Source: Silurus meridionalis (Eukaryota > Chordata > Actinopteri > Siluriformes > Siluridae). From it: a stretch of DNA of 64,000 bases. Both the position numbers and the translations under genes were made by a program. Positions 26,520 to 32,875 of this stretch are shown here, piece by piece (positions within the stretch are counted from its first letter, which is position 1; every line of letters begins with the position of its first letter). Under the pieces are notes generated by a model. It made no database searches. It worked only from the letters and a program-made list of their open reading frames with translations, and had not been told where the DNA came from. The stretch spans positions 17,677,405 through 17,741,404 of the forward strand of contig NC_060901.1 of the NCBI RefSeq assembly GCF_014805685.1, read 5' to 3'.

Positions 26520-29500
26520 TGCCTTTAATAATTAAGAAATGTCTTTGTTTAAGAAACACAAAAGATATTTGTTTTTATTCATTCCCTCCCTCGATATGCA
26601 GGATTGTAGGAATTTTGGTAAAAGCTGTAAATAAAACGCAAAAGAATCAACATCGCTAGAATTCCGTAACAAAAAGCTTTGGCGATGACGGGGAGTGATG
26701 ATTTGCGTGTGCGGAGAACAGAGTCTGAGCGTTCGCACACGTGTTTCCGGGTACGGATCGAGTAGCCACAGTGATGCGAGGCGGAGGCTAAACAAACTTG
26801 GGTTCCGCCACTTAATGTGTTCCTGAGGGAACTCCGATTTGTTCCGCATGTACAATAAAAATCGCATTCGGTACACGTGCAAAGTCCGTACAGAAACGGT
26901 TTGGTACGTGTACCGTTTCACTTCTAGCATTAACCATGCGGTTTGCTATCTACACTCTGAATTGCTCCATCAGTATACCATTGAAAACGAACTGGAGCAG
27001 TTCATCATCATACAGTGCAACCTGCTCTCACCACTGAGCTCGGCTCCTTTGATGGAAGCCAAAATGTTAAACGATGACTGTCCATCAAAGCAAACAAAGA
27101 TAAATTTTTTTTTTGGAGAAGCCCACAAGGAGCTCTGAAGGAGCTTGAGAGTCCTCTAAGCTCATATTAGGGAAATAATCATCTGTTTTAGTTGATTGAT
27201 TAGATGTTGTCTTTTTAAAGAAGTTTGGTGGTGGTAGCATCATTTTATGCTTTCCATCAGCTGGGGCGAGGGGAACATTTAGGGCTGGGGGGGCAACATT
27301 TATGAAGGCAAATGAACACCAGGGTAAAAATATTTTTTTTTTATTAGAAAGAACTAGCGGTAGTTTCAGAAGAAAATTGGCCGATTCATTGTTGTTTTTT
27401 TTTAAGCCAGCGATCTTTTCTTTCCGTGTCCTATATTCGAACATGTAGTATGTCCTATAGGAAGATAGGGTTATGGGTTACTTGCTTACAAGTACGTGGT
27501 TTGTTTTTAGACCCAGGACCTACACTGCTAATGGCAACGGTGGACATCAGGAACCCTGAGATCAACAACACCCGATATAACAACAACAACTTCCAAGTCA
27601 ACAACCTCCAAAGCAACTTGAGAAAAGACAAGGGCAAAAACAAGAACAAAAAGAAGAAAATCACAAAGTCGGAGATCGGCACGCCGAGCAATTTCCGGTG
27701 AGTCGTTTGAATCGAGTTGATTTTGCACCATGCTGATAAATGAATAATTCTACACCTATTGTAATCTTTAGTTTTTAGTGGATGTGTACCAGATGATCGA
27801 ATGTCTTAGATGTATAAAAGTATAAAAGTCTGATCATTGTGTGTGTGCGCGTGTGTGTGCGCGTGTGTGTGTGTGCGCACGTGTGCGTGTTTTTTTTTTT
27901 TTTTTTTTTTCTTTCCCCTGTCAGGCATATTGGACATGTGGGTTGGGATCCTAACACAGGATTTGATGTAAGCACTTTATGATCCTCAGCCAATTTCAGG
28001 TCATTGTTTTGTTATATTGTCTTGTTATATACACAGAAGGTTAAGGGCCTTCTCAAGGTCCCAAAATCTGAAAAGTTTGCTCTGGTTAGCCGCAGTCCAG
28101 ACCAAACTGAATTGTGTTGAAGTATGGAATGGTTGCCATGTTGGTTCCTTTTACTTTCTGGAATTAGTCTCCAACGTTCTCTGCACCAAAACAACCCCAA
28201 ACCGTTAAGCTTCCACCTCCATGAATGATTGATTAACATCATCTCGCTTGGTCTCTGTCAGCTAAAAATCCATACCGATAGTTTTACCGGGTTGCACTTT
28301 ACAGTACAAGAGCGGCCTCTAGAGGCGAATCAATAAAACCACGTGATGTTCATCTAGAGTGAATTCTTCAAGTTCAGTAGCTGTTTAGTACACCACAGTG
28401 TTATGTTTGTTCGTTAATCGGGCAATTAATAGGTTATCGGCAAGTACGATCCGAGTCGCTATTGGTAAAACTGGTCAACCTCCAATAGAAACAATAGGAA
28501 CATGCAGGTGTCTTAAAAACCATAAACTTATAGGTATTTTTTTTTACACTTTTGACAGGTGCTGTATATCCCAGAATTCTGGTCAAGGAATTCATATTCC
28601 TGCAGAAAAATTGCCCAATTTTTTTAAAAGAAAAATTGCAATTTGCTGTTAATACTGATCTTAATATACTTATTCATTCTATTTAGTGGGAATTAATTTT
28701 TAGTGGGAATTGATTAGTTTTACCTCTTTATTTTGTTTTTTTCTACAAAAACCCTATTATCTATATCCAAATCCGTACCTAATCCCAATTCTTTGTCTTT
28801 TTCCAGGTTAATAATCTGGACCCAGACCTGAAGAAGCTGTTTGATATGTGCGGTATATCCGAAGCCCAGCTAAAAGACAAGGAGACATCAAAGGATATCT
28901 ACGAATTTATCGAGAAAAGAGGAGGAGTAGGCGGTAAAGAGTGAGCTCCGGAGACAGGGTAAGGTTAAATACTGTTTAGATACTTCAGTATAATTTTTTG
29001 GCACTATAAATTTTGAATTACTGTTGCTCAATGCTTATGTTTTGCTATTCCCTCTCTCAAGCTCCTCCTCCACCTCCTCCACCCTCCCGAGGTGGTCCTC
29101 CTCCACCCCCTGGTCCATTCTCAGGTGCTCCTCCTCCTCCACCTTCTATCCAAAGCTCAGGTGGTCCTCCGCCGCCCCCATCTCGTGGACGAGGAGCTCC
29201 ACCTCCCCCGCCTCCCTTCAGAGCTCCCAATTCTGCTCCTCCTCCTCCTCCTCCTTCCAGGCCAGGTGCGGGATTTCCACCTCCTCCACCTCCAACAAGA
29301 GGCCACCTGCCACCTCCACCCATGCCTTCCTCCATGAATCCACCTCCTCCACCTCCCCCACCCTCTGCAGGAGGAGGGGCTCCACTTCCTCCACCTCCAC
29401 CTCCACCCCCAGGACCACCTCCACTCAATTCTATTCTCCCGGGTTCTGAGGAAAGGTCTGGGCTGTTGGAGCAGATCCGAGAGGGGGCGGCGTTGAAGAA

Positions 29501-30457
29501 AGTCGAACAAGGGAGCAAGGAGAGCGGTGGGAGGAGCTCACTTTTGGACCAAATTCGACAGGGCATCCAGCTCAAAACAGTGAGTTCATCTGCACTGTAG
29601 CATCAGTGTTATTTATTTCTACCTCATGAGGGCTTTTTTTTTATGTTACAGTGTGTTTTGATTGTCTGTTTGTGGCCTGTGATAGATTTCTTTTGTTATT
29701 TTACCACACTAGATACTCTATTTGCACCTCTATACACACACTAGATACTCTATATGCATCTTTATACACACACTAGGTACTCTATGCACACACTAGATAC
29801 TCTATATGCACCATTATACACACATTAGATACTCTATATGCACCTTTATACACACACATTAGATACTCTATATGCATCTTTATACACACATTAGATACTC
29901 TATATGCATCTTTATACACACATTAGATACTCTATATGCACCTCTATACACACATTAGATACTCTTTATGCACCTCTATACACACATTAGATACTCTATA
30001 TGCACCTCTGGCTGTTTCAGGGTGATTTATGGCGCAAACACTCTCGCTGTGAAAAAAAACAAATGCATATACAGATTGCAGCGTGCACGCAAATATGAGT
30101 AACGTATGCAATTCTGCATGTCGGCCTGCAAAAGTTCAATTACTAATTATTTTTGCTGATTTGAGGTTTGAAATAAATGATTAAATGACATTTTGCATGG
30201 ATCAGAAAAGTTCTGCTGTCTGACAGATGATTTCTGACTCTTGTGGTTTTTAGGTAGCAGATGGTACAGACTCGGCTCCTGCAGCTCCGCCCCCTTCAGC
30301 AGGAATTGTGGGAGCGCTGATGGAGGTAATGCAGAAGAGGAGCAAAGCCATTCATTCTTCAGGTGTGTATCTCTCGCTTCGCCACTCCCTACAAGGACCG
30401 GAAGTGCATTCTTTCTTTCTTTCTGCTGATTTTCTTTCTCTATTTTGTTTGTTTGTT

Positions 30458-30521
<64 letters not shown>

Positions 30522-30965
30522 TCCATCCTTTTCTCTGCTATCTTTTTCCTCTGCTGTCTTTCTTTTTCTTTCTTTCTTCTTTTCTTTCTTTTATTCTTTA
30601 GTTTTCTCTGCTGGTTCTTTCTTTCTTTCTGCAGTCTTTCTAACATTTTGTTCTTTCTATATGCTGTCTTTTTTATTCTTTTGTGTTCTCTGCTGTCTTT
30701 CTTTTTTCTTTCTTTCTTTTATTCTTTCCTTCTGCTGTCTTATGTTCTTTCTCTCTCGGCTTGCTTTTTTAATTTTGATCACATCTGCCTATTTGCTTCT
30801 TTTCTTTCTGTCTGTCTTTTGTCCTTTTTTCTGCCTCATTTTTTCTGCATTCTGAATGTCTTTAGCTCATTAACCCTGGATCATATTTGTTTTTCCTCTC
30901 CTGCAGATGAAGATGACGACGACGAGGATGAGGACTTTGAGGACGAGGAGGAATGGGAGGACTAG
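5644..30965 (+). CDS. wasl: neural Wiskott-Aldrich syndrome protein (N-WASP), 11 coding exons
   Basis: N-WASP links Cdc42 and PIP2 signals to Arp2/3-driven actin branching. Coding exons: 5644-5748, 16739-16873, 20426-20509, 22661-22757, 24959-24982, 27511-27697, 27925-27967, 28807-28958, 29062-29579, 30254-30362, 30907-30965, all with GT-AG boundaries. Domains in order: WH1 (exons 1-4), basic PIP2-binding stretch and CRIB/GBD (exons 6-8), proline-rich region and two WH2 motifs (exon 9), central helix (exon 10), acidic tail ending EEEWED (exon 11). The expected protein is 504 residues, against 505 in human. Exon 8 is 2 nt short: read literally it ends at TGA 28942-28944, about residue 270, before the proline-rich, WH2, central and acidic modules. 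Every other exon is intact. Either the assembly has an indel, a frame-restoring donor is used (28933|28934, 495-residue product), or the locus encodes a truncated protein. Teleosts have two wasl paralogs; I cannot say which this is. Confidence 0.95.
6422..6478. repeat. (TA)n microsatellite in wasl intron 1
   Basis: About 27 TA units in a wider AT-rich block (6160-6500) with shorter (TA)n and (TAAA)-like runs. Confidence 0.9.
6923..8176 (+). mobile_element. hAT-like element with broken BED-finger transposase
   Basis: The ends are 'cagaggtgggaagtaacgaa' on the left and the near-complementary 'tgtgtacttttgccctctctg' on the right. A related copy at 47174-48543 retains a BED zinc finger reading frame; here the same position reads ATG-AGC-GTG and stops after eight codons. 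Non-functional. Confidence 0.65.
8614..9330 (+). mobile_element. hAT-like remnant, left end
   Basis: It begins 'aggggtgtaacggtacacaa', typical of a fish hAT terminal repeat, and shares an internal block near 8990-9060 ('ggaccccatttgggtaat') with 26127-26932. No right end is recognisable before the next element begins at 9384. Confidence 0.55.
9384..10298 (+). mobile_element. TA-flanked TIR transposon (pogo/Tigger-like), copy 1
   Basis: The terminal repeats start 'cagtggaacc' and end 'ttgccactg', each next to TA (9382-9383 and 10299-10300). The internal text matches 62103-62992, for example 'tatggcggcaatatattaac' and 'gagaatgtgcatgcacgtg'. Copy 1 carries an extra block at about 9617-10027 that copy 2 lacks. 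No transposase frame is present, so it is non-autonomous. Confidence 0.75.
9617..10027 (+). repeat. insertion inside the TA-flanked transposon
   Basis: GC-richer block, beginning near 'ccacctgtcacgcccccttc' and ending near 'cgcataacatttaccaac', absent from the otherwise collinear copy at 62103-62992. It creates the longest plus-strand frame in the region (9511-10062), but that frame crosses the insertion boundary and is judged accidental. Confidence 0.5.
10375..11425 (-). mobile_element. Tc1/mariner-type transposon remnant with broken transposase
   Basis: On the minus strand two frame pieces resemble a Tc1/mariner transposase. One at 10618-10827 includes [21 protein letters not shown], whose PTENIW holds the third catalytic acid (E). 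One at 10966-11268 corresponds to the middle of the protein. The flanking 'ggtctcaaaaaagttggca' and 'accattgtgtagcatctcc' are typical of this fish family. Frameshifts and stops show it is dead. Confidence 0.75.
11430..12780. other. wasl intron 1, nothing recognised
   Basis: A poly-A run (11796-11816) and AT-rich text, then moderately GC sequence at 11820-12480. No exon-like or repeat-family signal is clear, apart from a possible weak 'atcgaatactcgattc' piece near 12394 shared with the 19752 repeat. Confidence 0.35.
12790..13035 (+). repeat. tRNA-Glu-derived SINE with RTE-type tail
   Basis: The first 72 nt (12790-12861) fold as a near-perfect tRNA-Glu(CTC): acceptor 'tccctgg', anticodon loop 'gcgctctcacc', T arm 'gggttcgatcccc', closing 'cagggaa'. 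A unique body follows ('gcacaagccagtgcactctt', 'gttaggaagggcatccagcg'), then the tail 'ccgctgtggcgacccctaat'. The same tail ends the RTE pieces at 32890 and 44300, so this SINE probably used RTE retrotransposition machinery. It is not called as a tRNA gene because it is fused to a SINE body. Confidence 0.85.
13147..14742 (-). mobile_element. full-length Tc1-like transposon with pseudogenised transposase
   Basis: The terminal inverted repeats 'caatgaggaaaataagtatt' and its complement at 14742 are flanked by TA on both sides (13145-13146, 14743-14744). Long subterminal arms, up to about 13270 and from about 14600, are also complementary. The transposase runs on the minus strand from ATG 14377, then breaks. 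The best piece, 13743-14171, has the Tc1 HTH end, the motif [15 protein letters not shown] with the first catalytic D, and [14 protein letters not shown]. The part carrying the last two catalytic acids has stops. The element sits in wasl intron 1 and is antisense to it. Confidence 0.9.
14890..15235 (+). repeat. dispersed DNA-transposon-like repeat, copy 1
   Basis: It shares order and wording with 25470-25856: 'ggtgttgtagttc', 'tacaactacaaatg', 'gcgatacttggcttgaaa', then repeated 'ggtcttaaa'. It ends 'gtgaaaccctg', which is complementary in style to the 'cgcggggtcttaaagt' start of the other copy. No coding potential. Confidence 0.5.
15481..16152 (+). mobile_element. non-autonomous TIR element (ACCGTATTTTCCGG ends)
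   Basis: The left end 'accgtattttccggactata' is the reverse complement of the right end 'atagtccggaaattacggt' apart from a few bases, and both flank 'agccgc'/'gcggct'. About 670 bp without a transposase. A short fold-back at 62666-62757 begins with the same ACCGTATTTTC motif. Confidence 0.7.
16739..16873 (+). CDS. wasl: wasl coding exon 2 (WH1 core)
   Basis: 45 codons, phase 0 at both ends, acceptor ttttgcag, donor gtgagt. It carries [13 protein letters not shown] and [16 protein letters not shown], the WH1 strands that bind WIP-family proline peptides. A hAT-like insertion begins only 22 nt downstream of the donor. Confidence 0.95.
16896..18157 (+). mobile_element. hAT-like element (TAGAGGT ends) interrupted by a pogo-like insert
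   Basis: The left end 'tagaggttgactgatt' and right end 'aatcagtttgacctcta' are inverted repeats. Internal 'ctatagatatagttttt'-type text (inverted at 18090) is shared with 21042-21187, 22907-23177 and 28258-28492. No transposase. The insert at 17078-17958 splits it. No clear 8-bp target duplication is visible. Confidence 0.6.
17078..17958 (+). mobile_element. pogo/Tigger-like non-autonomous element nested in the hAT-like one
   Basis: Left end 'cagtggtaccccgcttatcg', right end 'caataagcggggcaccattg', flanked by TA (17076-17077, 17959-17960). The inner arms are also inverted ('ggtcgaaatgcgaaaaggtc' against 'ttcgctaagcaaaaaggt'). The long minus-strand frame here (17220-17993) has no domain and is rejected as a gene. 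Confidence 0.75.
18318..18600. repeat. two CAAGGCCC-type SINE pieces, opposite orientations
   Basis: 18318-18475 reads as the SINE on the minus strand ('aagggccttcctcaggggcc', 'aacccttaaccactaagc'). 18505-18600 reads on the plus strand ('caagctgggcccctgaggtc', 'tgagataaatgcaagtaatt'). The head-to-head arrangement lies in wasl intron 2. Confidence 0.55.
18610..19745. other. wasl intron 2, nothing recognised
   Basis: No transposon ends, exon-like block or conserved frame are evident; open frames on both strands are short and featureless. Confidence 0.4.
19752..20015 (+). repeat. hAT-like end fragment (ATCGATTATT repeat)
   Basis: 'agctatcgattatttaataa', 'cgagtattctaccgattatt' and 'gtaatcggatgagaagtact' match the left end of a fish hAT-like repeat as I recall it. 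No right end is found. Confidence 0.4.
20426..20509 (+). CDS. wasl: wasl coding exon 3 (WH1)
   Basis: 28 codons, phase 0 at both ends, from [10 protein letters not shown] to FFMTFAGE, corresponding to human DGKLLWEQELY to FHTFAGD. Acceptor tttcgcag, donor gtaagt. Confidence 0.94.
20570..21534 (+). repeat. local direct duplication in wasl intron 3
   Basis: 20570-20955 and 21188-21534 are near-identical direct copies. Both contain 'gaggactctgatgtaatcat', 'cttggattgagatgttaatt', 'gtaggtgctagatatctaac' and 'aaccctactaatggattca'. Between them sits a TAGAGGT hAT-like left-end piece (21042-21187). The first copy has a few extra bases ('gctagc', 'tagataac'). Exon 3 itself is not duplicated. Confidence 0.9.
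22120..22545 (-). mobile_element. Tc1-like remnant, wasl intron 3
   Basis: It shares 'cagttcatcccagagcagtt', 'aacaggatttaggtctggtg' and 'ctgtttgctctctaaataat' with the remnant at 2225-2620. Antisense to Tc1 transposase. It ends about 115 bp upstream of exon 4. Confidence 0.65.
22661..22757 (+). CDS. wasl: wasl coding exon 4 (end of WH1)
   Basis: 97 nt, enters in phase 0 and leaves in phase 1. It encodes [20 protein letters not shown], then [12 protein letters not shown], matching human CQVALNFANEEEAKKFRKAV. Donor gtaagc. Confidence 0.94.
22907..23177 (+). mobile_element. TAGAGGT hAT-like element, short copy
   Basis: It starts 'tagaggtcatgaacctgcag', carries 'gatatagtttttccgggttg' and ends 'ctatcggtcaacca'. 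The same body occurs at 21090-21187 and 28258-28360. Confidence 0.55.
23398..24795 (+). mobile_element. Tc1-like remnant split by a pentanucleotide array
   Basis: 23398-23640 resembles the terminal arm of a fish Tc1 family ('gtaagtattcacagcgcttc', 'cacgtacataagtattcaca', 'caggtgcatcctgtttcc'). 24018-24035 reads 'catggtggtggtattgtttt' and 24750-24775 reads 'tggggcaacatttatgcagg', phrases from the transposase GGG-motif region. 24036-24715 between them is a (TATGT)n array. Confidence 0.5.
24036..24715 (+). repeat. degenerate (TATGT/TTATG)n array of about 680 bp in wasl intron 4
   Basis: Units of TTATG dominate, mixed with TATATG, TTGTG, TTTTATG and CATATG variants. On the plus strand it is almost devoid of C and reads as false frames rich in C, Y, V, M. 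It ends about 240 bp before the 24-nt exon 5. Confidence 0.9.
24959..24982 (+). CDS. wasl: wasl coding exon 5 (24-nt microexon)
   Basis: Entering and leaving in phase 1, it adds ERRTEPQN, corresponding to human EKRRDPPN between WH1 and the ATVDI segment. Acceptor cttccag after a long T-rich tract, donor gtaggt. Confidence 0.88.
25280..25425 (+). repeat. tRNA-derived SINE copy (CAAGGCCC family)
   Basis: 'aggggttcaaacccccagta' (B-box-like), 'caagctgccattcttagacc' and 'cttgagcaaggccctcaatt'. Confidence 0.6.
25470..25856 (+). repeat. dispersed DNA-transposon-like repeat, copy 2
   Basis: It begins 'tttccgcggggtcttaaagt' and contains 'gttttaggccttt' and 'gcgatacttggcttgaaatg', shared with 14890-15235. 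No coding potential. Confidence 0.5.
26127..26932 (+). mobile_element. hAT-like element with internal (TG)n
   Basis: The right end 'tttggtacgtgtaccgtttc' is complementary in style to the 'gtgtaacggtacacaa' left end at 8616; the left end here ('agtgtaacgtcacagaacat') is diverged. The internal 'gacccccatttgggtaat' also occurs at 9000. A (TG)n run lies at 26479-26517. Confidence 0.5.
27175..27320 (+). mobile_element. Tc1-like remnant, transposase GGG-motif region
   Basis: 'tttggtggtggtagcatcat' and 'gggggggcaacatttatgaa' match the Tc1 phrase around VKHGGGSIM and the text that flanks the array at 24036-24715. Confidence 0.45.
27511..27697 (+). CDS. wasl: wasl coding exon 6 (basic region, start of CRIB)
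   Basis: 187 nt, enters in phase 1, leaves in phase 2. It contains [17 protein letters not shown], an Asn-rich linker, the lysine-rich stretch [12 protein letters not shown] that should bind PIP2, then [12 protein letters not shown], the start of the Cdc42-binding CRIB. Human has the corresponding MATVDIKNPEI and IGTPSNF. Confidence 0.95.
27841..27911. repeat. (TG/CG)n and poly-T before exon 7
   Basis: Mixed GT/GC dinucleotides to 27890, then about 21 T. The T run joins the polypyrimidine tract of the exon 7 acceptor at 27923-27924. Confidence 0.85.
27925..27967 (+). CDS. wasl: wasl coding exon 7 (CRIB core)
   Basis: 43 nt, phase 2 to phase 0, encoding [14 protein letters not shown], identical to the human Cdc42-binding core. 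Acceptor ctgtcag, donor gtaagc. Confidence 0.95.
28258..28492 (+). mobile_element. TAGAGGT hAT-like element, partial copy
   Basis: 'ataccgatagttttaccggg', 'gcggcctctagaggcgaatc' and, near the right end, 'ttatcggcaagtacgatccg' and 'ctggtcaacctcc' are shared with 22907-23177. Confidence 0.5.
28807..28958 (+). CDS. wasl: wasl coding exon 8, 2-nt frameshift and in-frame TGA
   Basis: It encodes [20 protein letters not shown] and [15 protein letters not shown], the autoinhibitory GBD helix with the conserved tyrosine that is phosphorylated in mammals. After GGA-GGA-GTA at 28921-28929 the expected frame (human VEAVKNELRRQ) needs two more bases. The observed text instead reads GGC GGT AAA GAG TGA, stopping at 28942-28944, while the +2 frame downstream still spells VKSELRRQ up to the canonical donor gtaagg at 28959. 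The exon is 152 nt, where 154 would keep the frame with exon 9. A GTAAAG at 28934 would make a 127-nt exon in the correct phase 1. Confidence 0.9.
29062..29579 (+). CDS. wasl: wasl coding exon 9 (proline-rich region, two WH2 motifs)
   Basis: 518 nt, phase 1 to phase 0. The first two thirds are proline runs with SRGG, SRGRGA and SRPG spacers, ligands for profilin and SH3 proteins. WH2 motifs follow, [17 protein letters not shown] and [16 protein letters not shown], which bind actin monomers. The frame is open throughout. Donor gtgagt after ACA. Confidence 0.95.
29703..30010 (+). repeat. minisatellite of about 31-bp units in wasl intron 9
   Basis: Roughly ten head-to-tail copies of a unit containing 'agatactctatatgcacc' followed by 'tctatacacacat'. 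Units differ by a few bases or by a CA insertion; one is shortened (about 29774-29795). Confidence 0.9.
30254..30362 (+). CDS. wasl: wasl coding exon 10 (central helix)
   Basis: 109 nt, phase 0 to phase 1, encoding [17 protein letters not shown] and [19 protein letters not shown], the central motif that contacts Arp2/3 and, when inhibited, the GBD. Donor gtgtgt. Confidence 0.95.
30410..30895 (+). repeat. pyrimidine-rich (CTTT)n tract, wasl intron 10
   Basis: (CTTT)n at 30455-30523, followed by degenerate CTTTCTGCTGTCTTT-like units up to the exon 11 acceptor. A related tract lies at 31745-32100 beyond the stop codon; both share 'ttattctttccttctgctg' followed by 'tgttctttct'. Confidence 0.85.
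30907..30965 (+). CDS. wasl: wasl coding exon 11 (acidic tail and stop)
   Basis: 59 nt entering in phase 1: [19 protein letters not shown] then TAG at 30963-30965. The acidic run with the C-terminal tryptophan is the Arp2/3-binding tail. Acceptor ctcctgcag. Confidence 0.95.
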
Positions 30966-31670
30966 CGCGGCTTTTTTTTATTTTCTTCCCGGAAGGAAAA
31001 AGGAAAACGCTGCACCGTTCCTCGTCTTTGCGTTTCAATTGCTCTCTATAATACCTCGTTTTTGCCTGAAAAACTTTCCTCATCCTTTTTATCACTCCAG
31101 GTTCCTTCGTCTTTCAGCTTATCCTCCTCTTCGCAGATGACCGTCATTCCCATCACGCTTTCTTCACTCGTAGAGGGCGAAGGGGTTTTCTTTTCCGACC
31201 CTCGTTTCACACAGGGAGAGTCGAAGGAATTTTCATACGCCATCCGTGGTGTCCTTATTTTTCTTAAAATCTTAAATTTTCTATTTTTACATACATGAAA
31301 CGCGAAATCTGCTATGTGAATAGAGAAATATATTTAAAAAATAAAAAATCCTAAAACAAAAAAACAAAAAAAAGATCATACTTGAGGATTTCTTGCATCA
31401 TCTGTTGCCGAAGCACATGTTAAGGTTGGTTCTGGTTTTCTCTTTAGAGATGCAGAAATATTTGATTTCTGATATTATGAGAATTTTAAATTAATAATAA
31501 TAAAAAACCTAAATGCGAGATCAGTGAGAACTTTAAGTCTTCATATGTCATGCTAATGACAGCCATGCTGTGATACTTTACTAATTCCTCTAAAGATCCA
31601 GAATCTGACCACAGGCTTTTATTTTCCTTTGTTTGGGGAGGGGATTCATGTGTATATCAATAAACTGCAG
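30966..31670 (+). other. wasl: wasl 3' UTR with candidate polyadenylation signals
   Basis: AATAAA occurs at 31340-31345, 31499-31504 and 31659-31664. Which one is used cannot be told. A minus-strand frame at 31046-31243 overlaps the UTR but has no recognised domain. Confidence 0.5.
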
Positions 31671-31744
31671 AAAATTGTTGAAAATTGTATTTCAATTCTT
31701 CACTCGAATAAATGCCAACATTTACACAAAGGCTGCAATTGCGA

Positions 31745-32100
31745 TTTCTTTCGTTCTTTTCTTCTGCTGTTTTCTTACTTTTTTGTACTCCTTTATGCTG
31801 TCTTCTTTCATTTTTCTGTTTTCTCTGCTTTTTTCCTTTCTTTCTACTTTTTCTTTTATTCTTTCCTTCTGCTGACTTTTGTTCTTTCTTTATCTGCTTG
31901 CTTTCTGCTCTCTTTATTTTTTTCTGCAATCTTTCTTTATCTTTTATCTTTCTTGATCCGTCTTTCTTAATTTTTGTTCTTCCTTTATGCTGTCTTTTCA
32001 TTCTTCTGTTTTCTCTGCTGTATTGTCTTTCTTACTTTTTTGTCGTCTTTCATTCTTTTTTTCTCTATCTTTCTTTTTCTCTGCTGTATTGTCTTTAGCT
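31745..32100 (+). repeat. pyrimidine-rich tract downstream of wasl
   Basis: Degenerate units of TTCTTTCTGCTG and TTTTCTCTGCTG. It resembles the intron 10 tract, so similar sequence flanks the last exon and UTR on both sides. Confidence 0.75.
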
Positions 32101-32104
32101 GGAA

Positions 32105-32475
32105 AGAAACAGTTCTTTAGGATATCTTTAGATGGTACTCTAATAAAATTTAGCATTCACTTAAACTTGGAAACCCAAACCTGTTCCAGCATGGTGATGC
32201 CCCTGTGCACAAAGTGAGCTCCTTGAAGATTTGGTTTACATGCTTTGGAGAGGAAGGATCTTGCTGCTATAGAGCTCTGATTGCATCCCTACTGAACACC
32301 TTTGGGATAAATGAACGTTGACTGCACCCCAGGTCTCTTTACCTACATCAGTACCTGCCTTTTATAACACCTTTGTGGCTGATGAACACAAATATCCATA
32401 AGCACACTCCAAAATCTAATGGAACATCTTCCCAGAAGAGTGGAGGGAACTAGGAGGGCAAATTGTAAGTAAATA
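32105..32475 (+). mobile_element. Tc1-like remnant (C-terminal transposase part), copy 1
   Basis: 'ccagcatggtgatgcccctg' would read QHGDAPV, where active Tc1 proteins have QxDNAP. 'ctactgaacacctttgggat' reads TEHLWD, holding the last catalytic acid. Frameshifted. Related copies: 48190-48312 and 60670-61155. Confidence 0.6.
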
Positions 32476-32507
32476 CCATACTTATACAATACAGTGACCA
32501 AAAATGC

Positions 32508-32638
<131 letters not shown>

Positions 32639-32639
32639 C

Positions 32640-32875
32640 TGGGCCCAGGGCATCATGTCCTGCTTCAGAATCTCACAGTACATGTTGGAATCCATGTTTT
32701 GCTCAATGAAACGCAGTGCCAGCAGCACTCATGCAGCCTCAGACCATGATGCCGCCACCACCACCATGCTTGACTGTTGGCAAAAAGTTTTCGTATTATT
32801 CCTCACCAGGTCGTCTCACAACACATGCTGGACACCATCTGAGCTAAAGAAATTCTTTTCAGAGGACAGTAAATC
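32640..32875 (-). mobile_element. Tc1-like remnant (middle part)
   Basis: 'gccaccaccaccatgcttga' and 'accatgatgccgccaccacc' are the antisense of the transposase HGGGGIM-type motif. It is truncated by the microsatellite and by the RTE piece. Confidence 0.5.

Noticed and set aside
29057..29575. 172-codon glycine-rich frame on the minus strand
   Set aside because: It is the antisense of the proline-rich wasl exon 9; CCN codons read backwards as GGN.
30363..30965. 200-codon frame merging intron 10 with wasl exon 11
   Set aside because: The N-terminal part is CTTT repeat translated as Phe/Leu/Ser. Only the last 19 codons are real, and they join to exon 10 by splicing.
31046..31243. 65-codon minus-strand frame opposite the wasl 3' UTR
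   Set aside because: Its composition looks protein-like (Ser/Glu/Lys), but there is no family resemblance, promoter or splice context.
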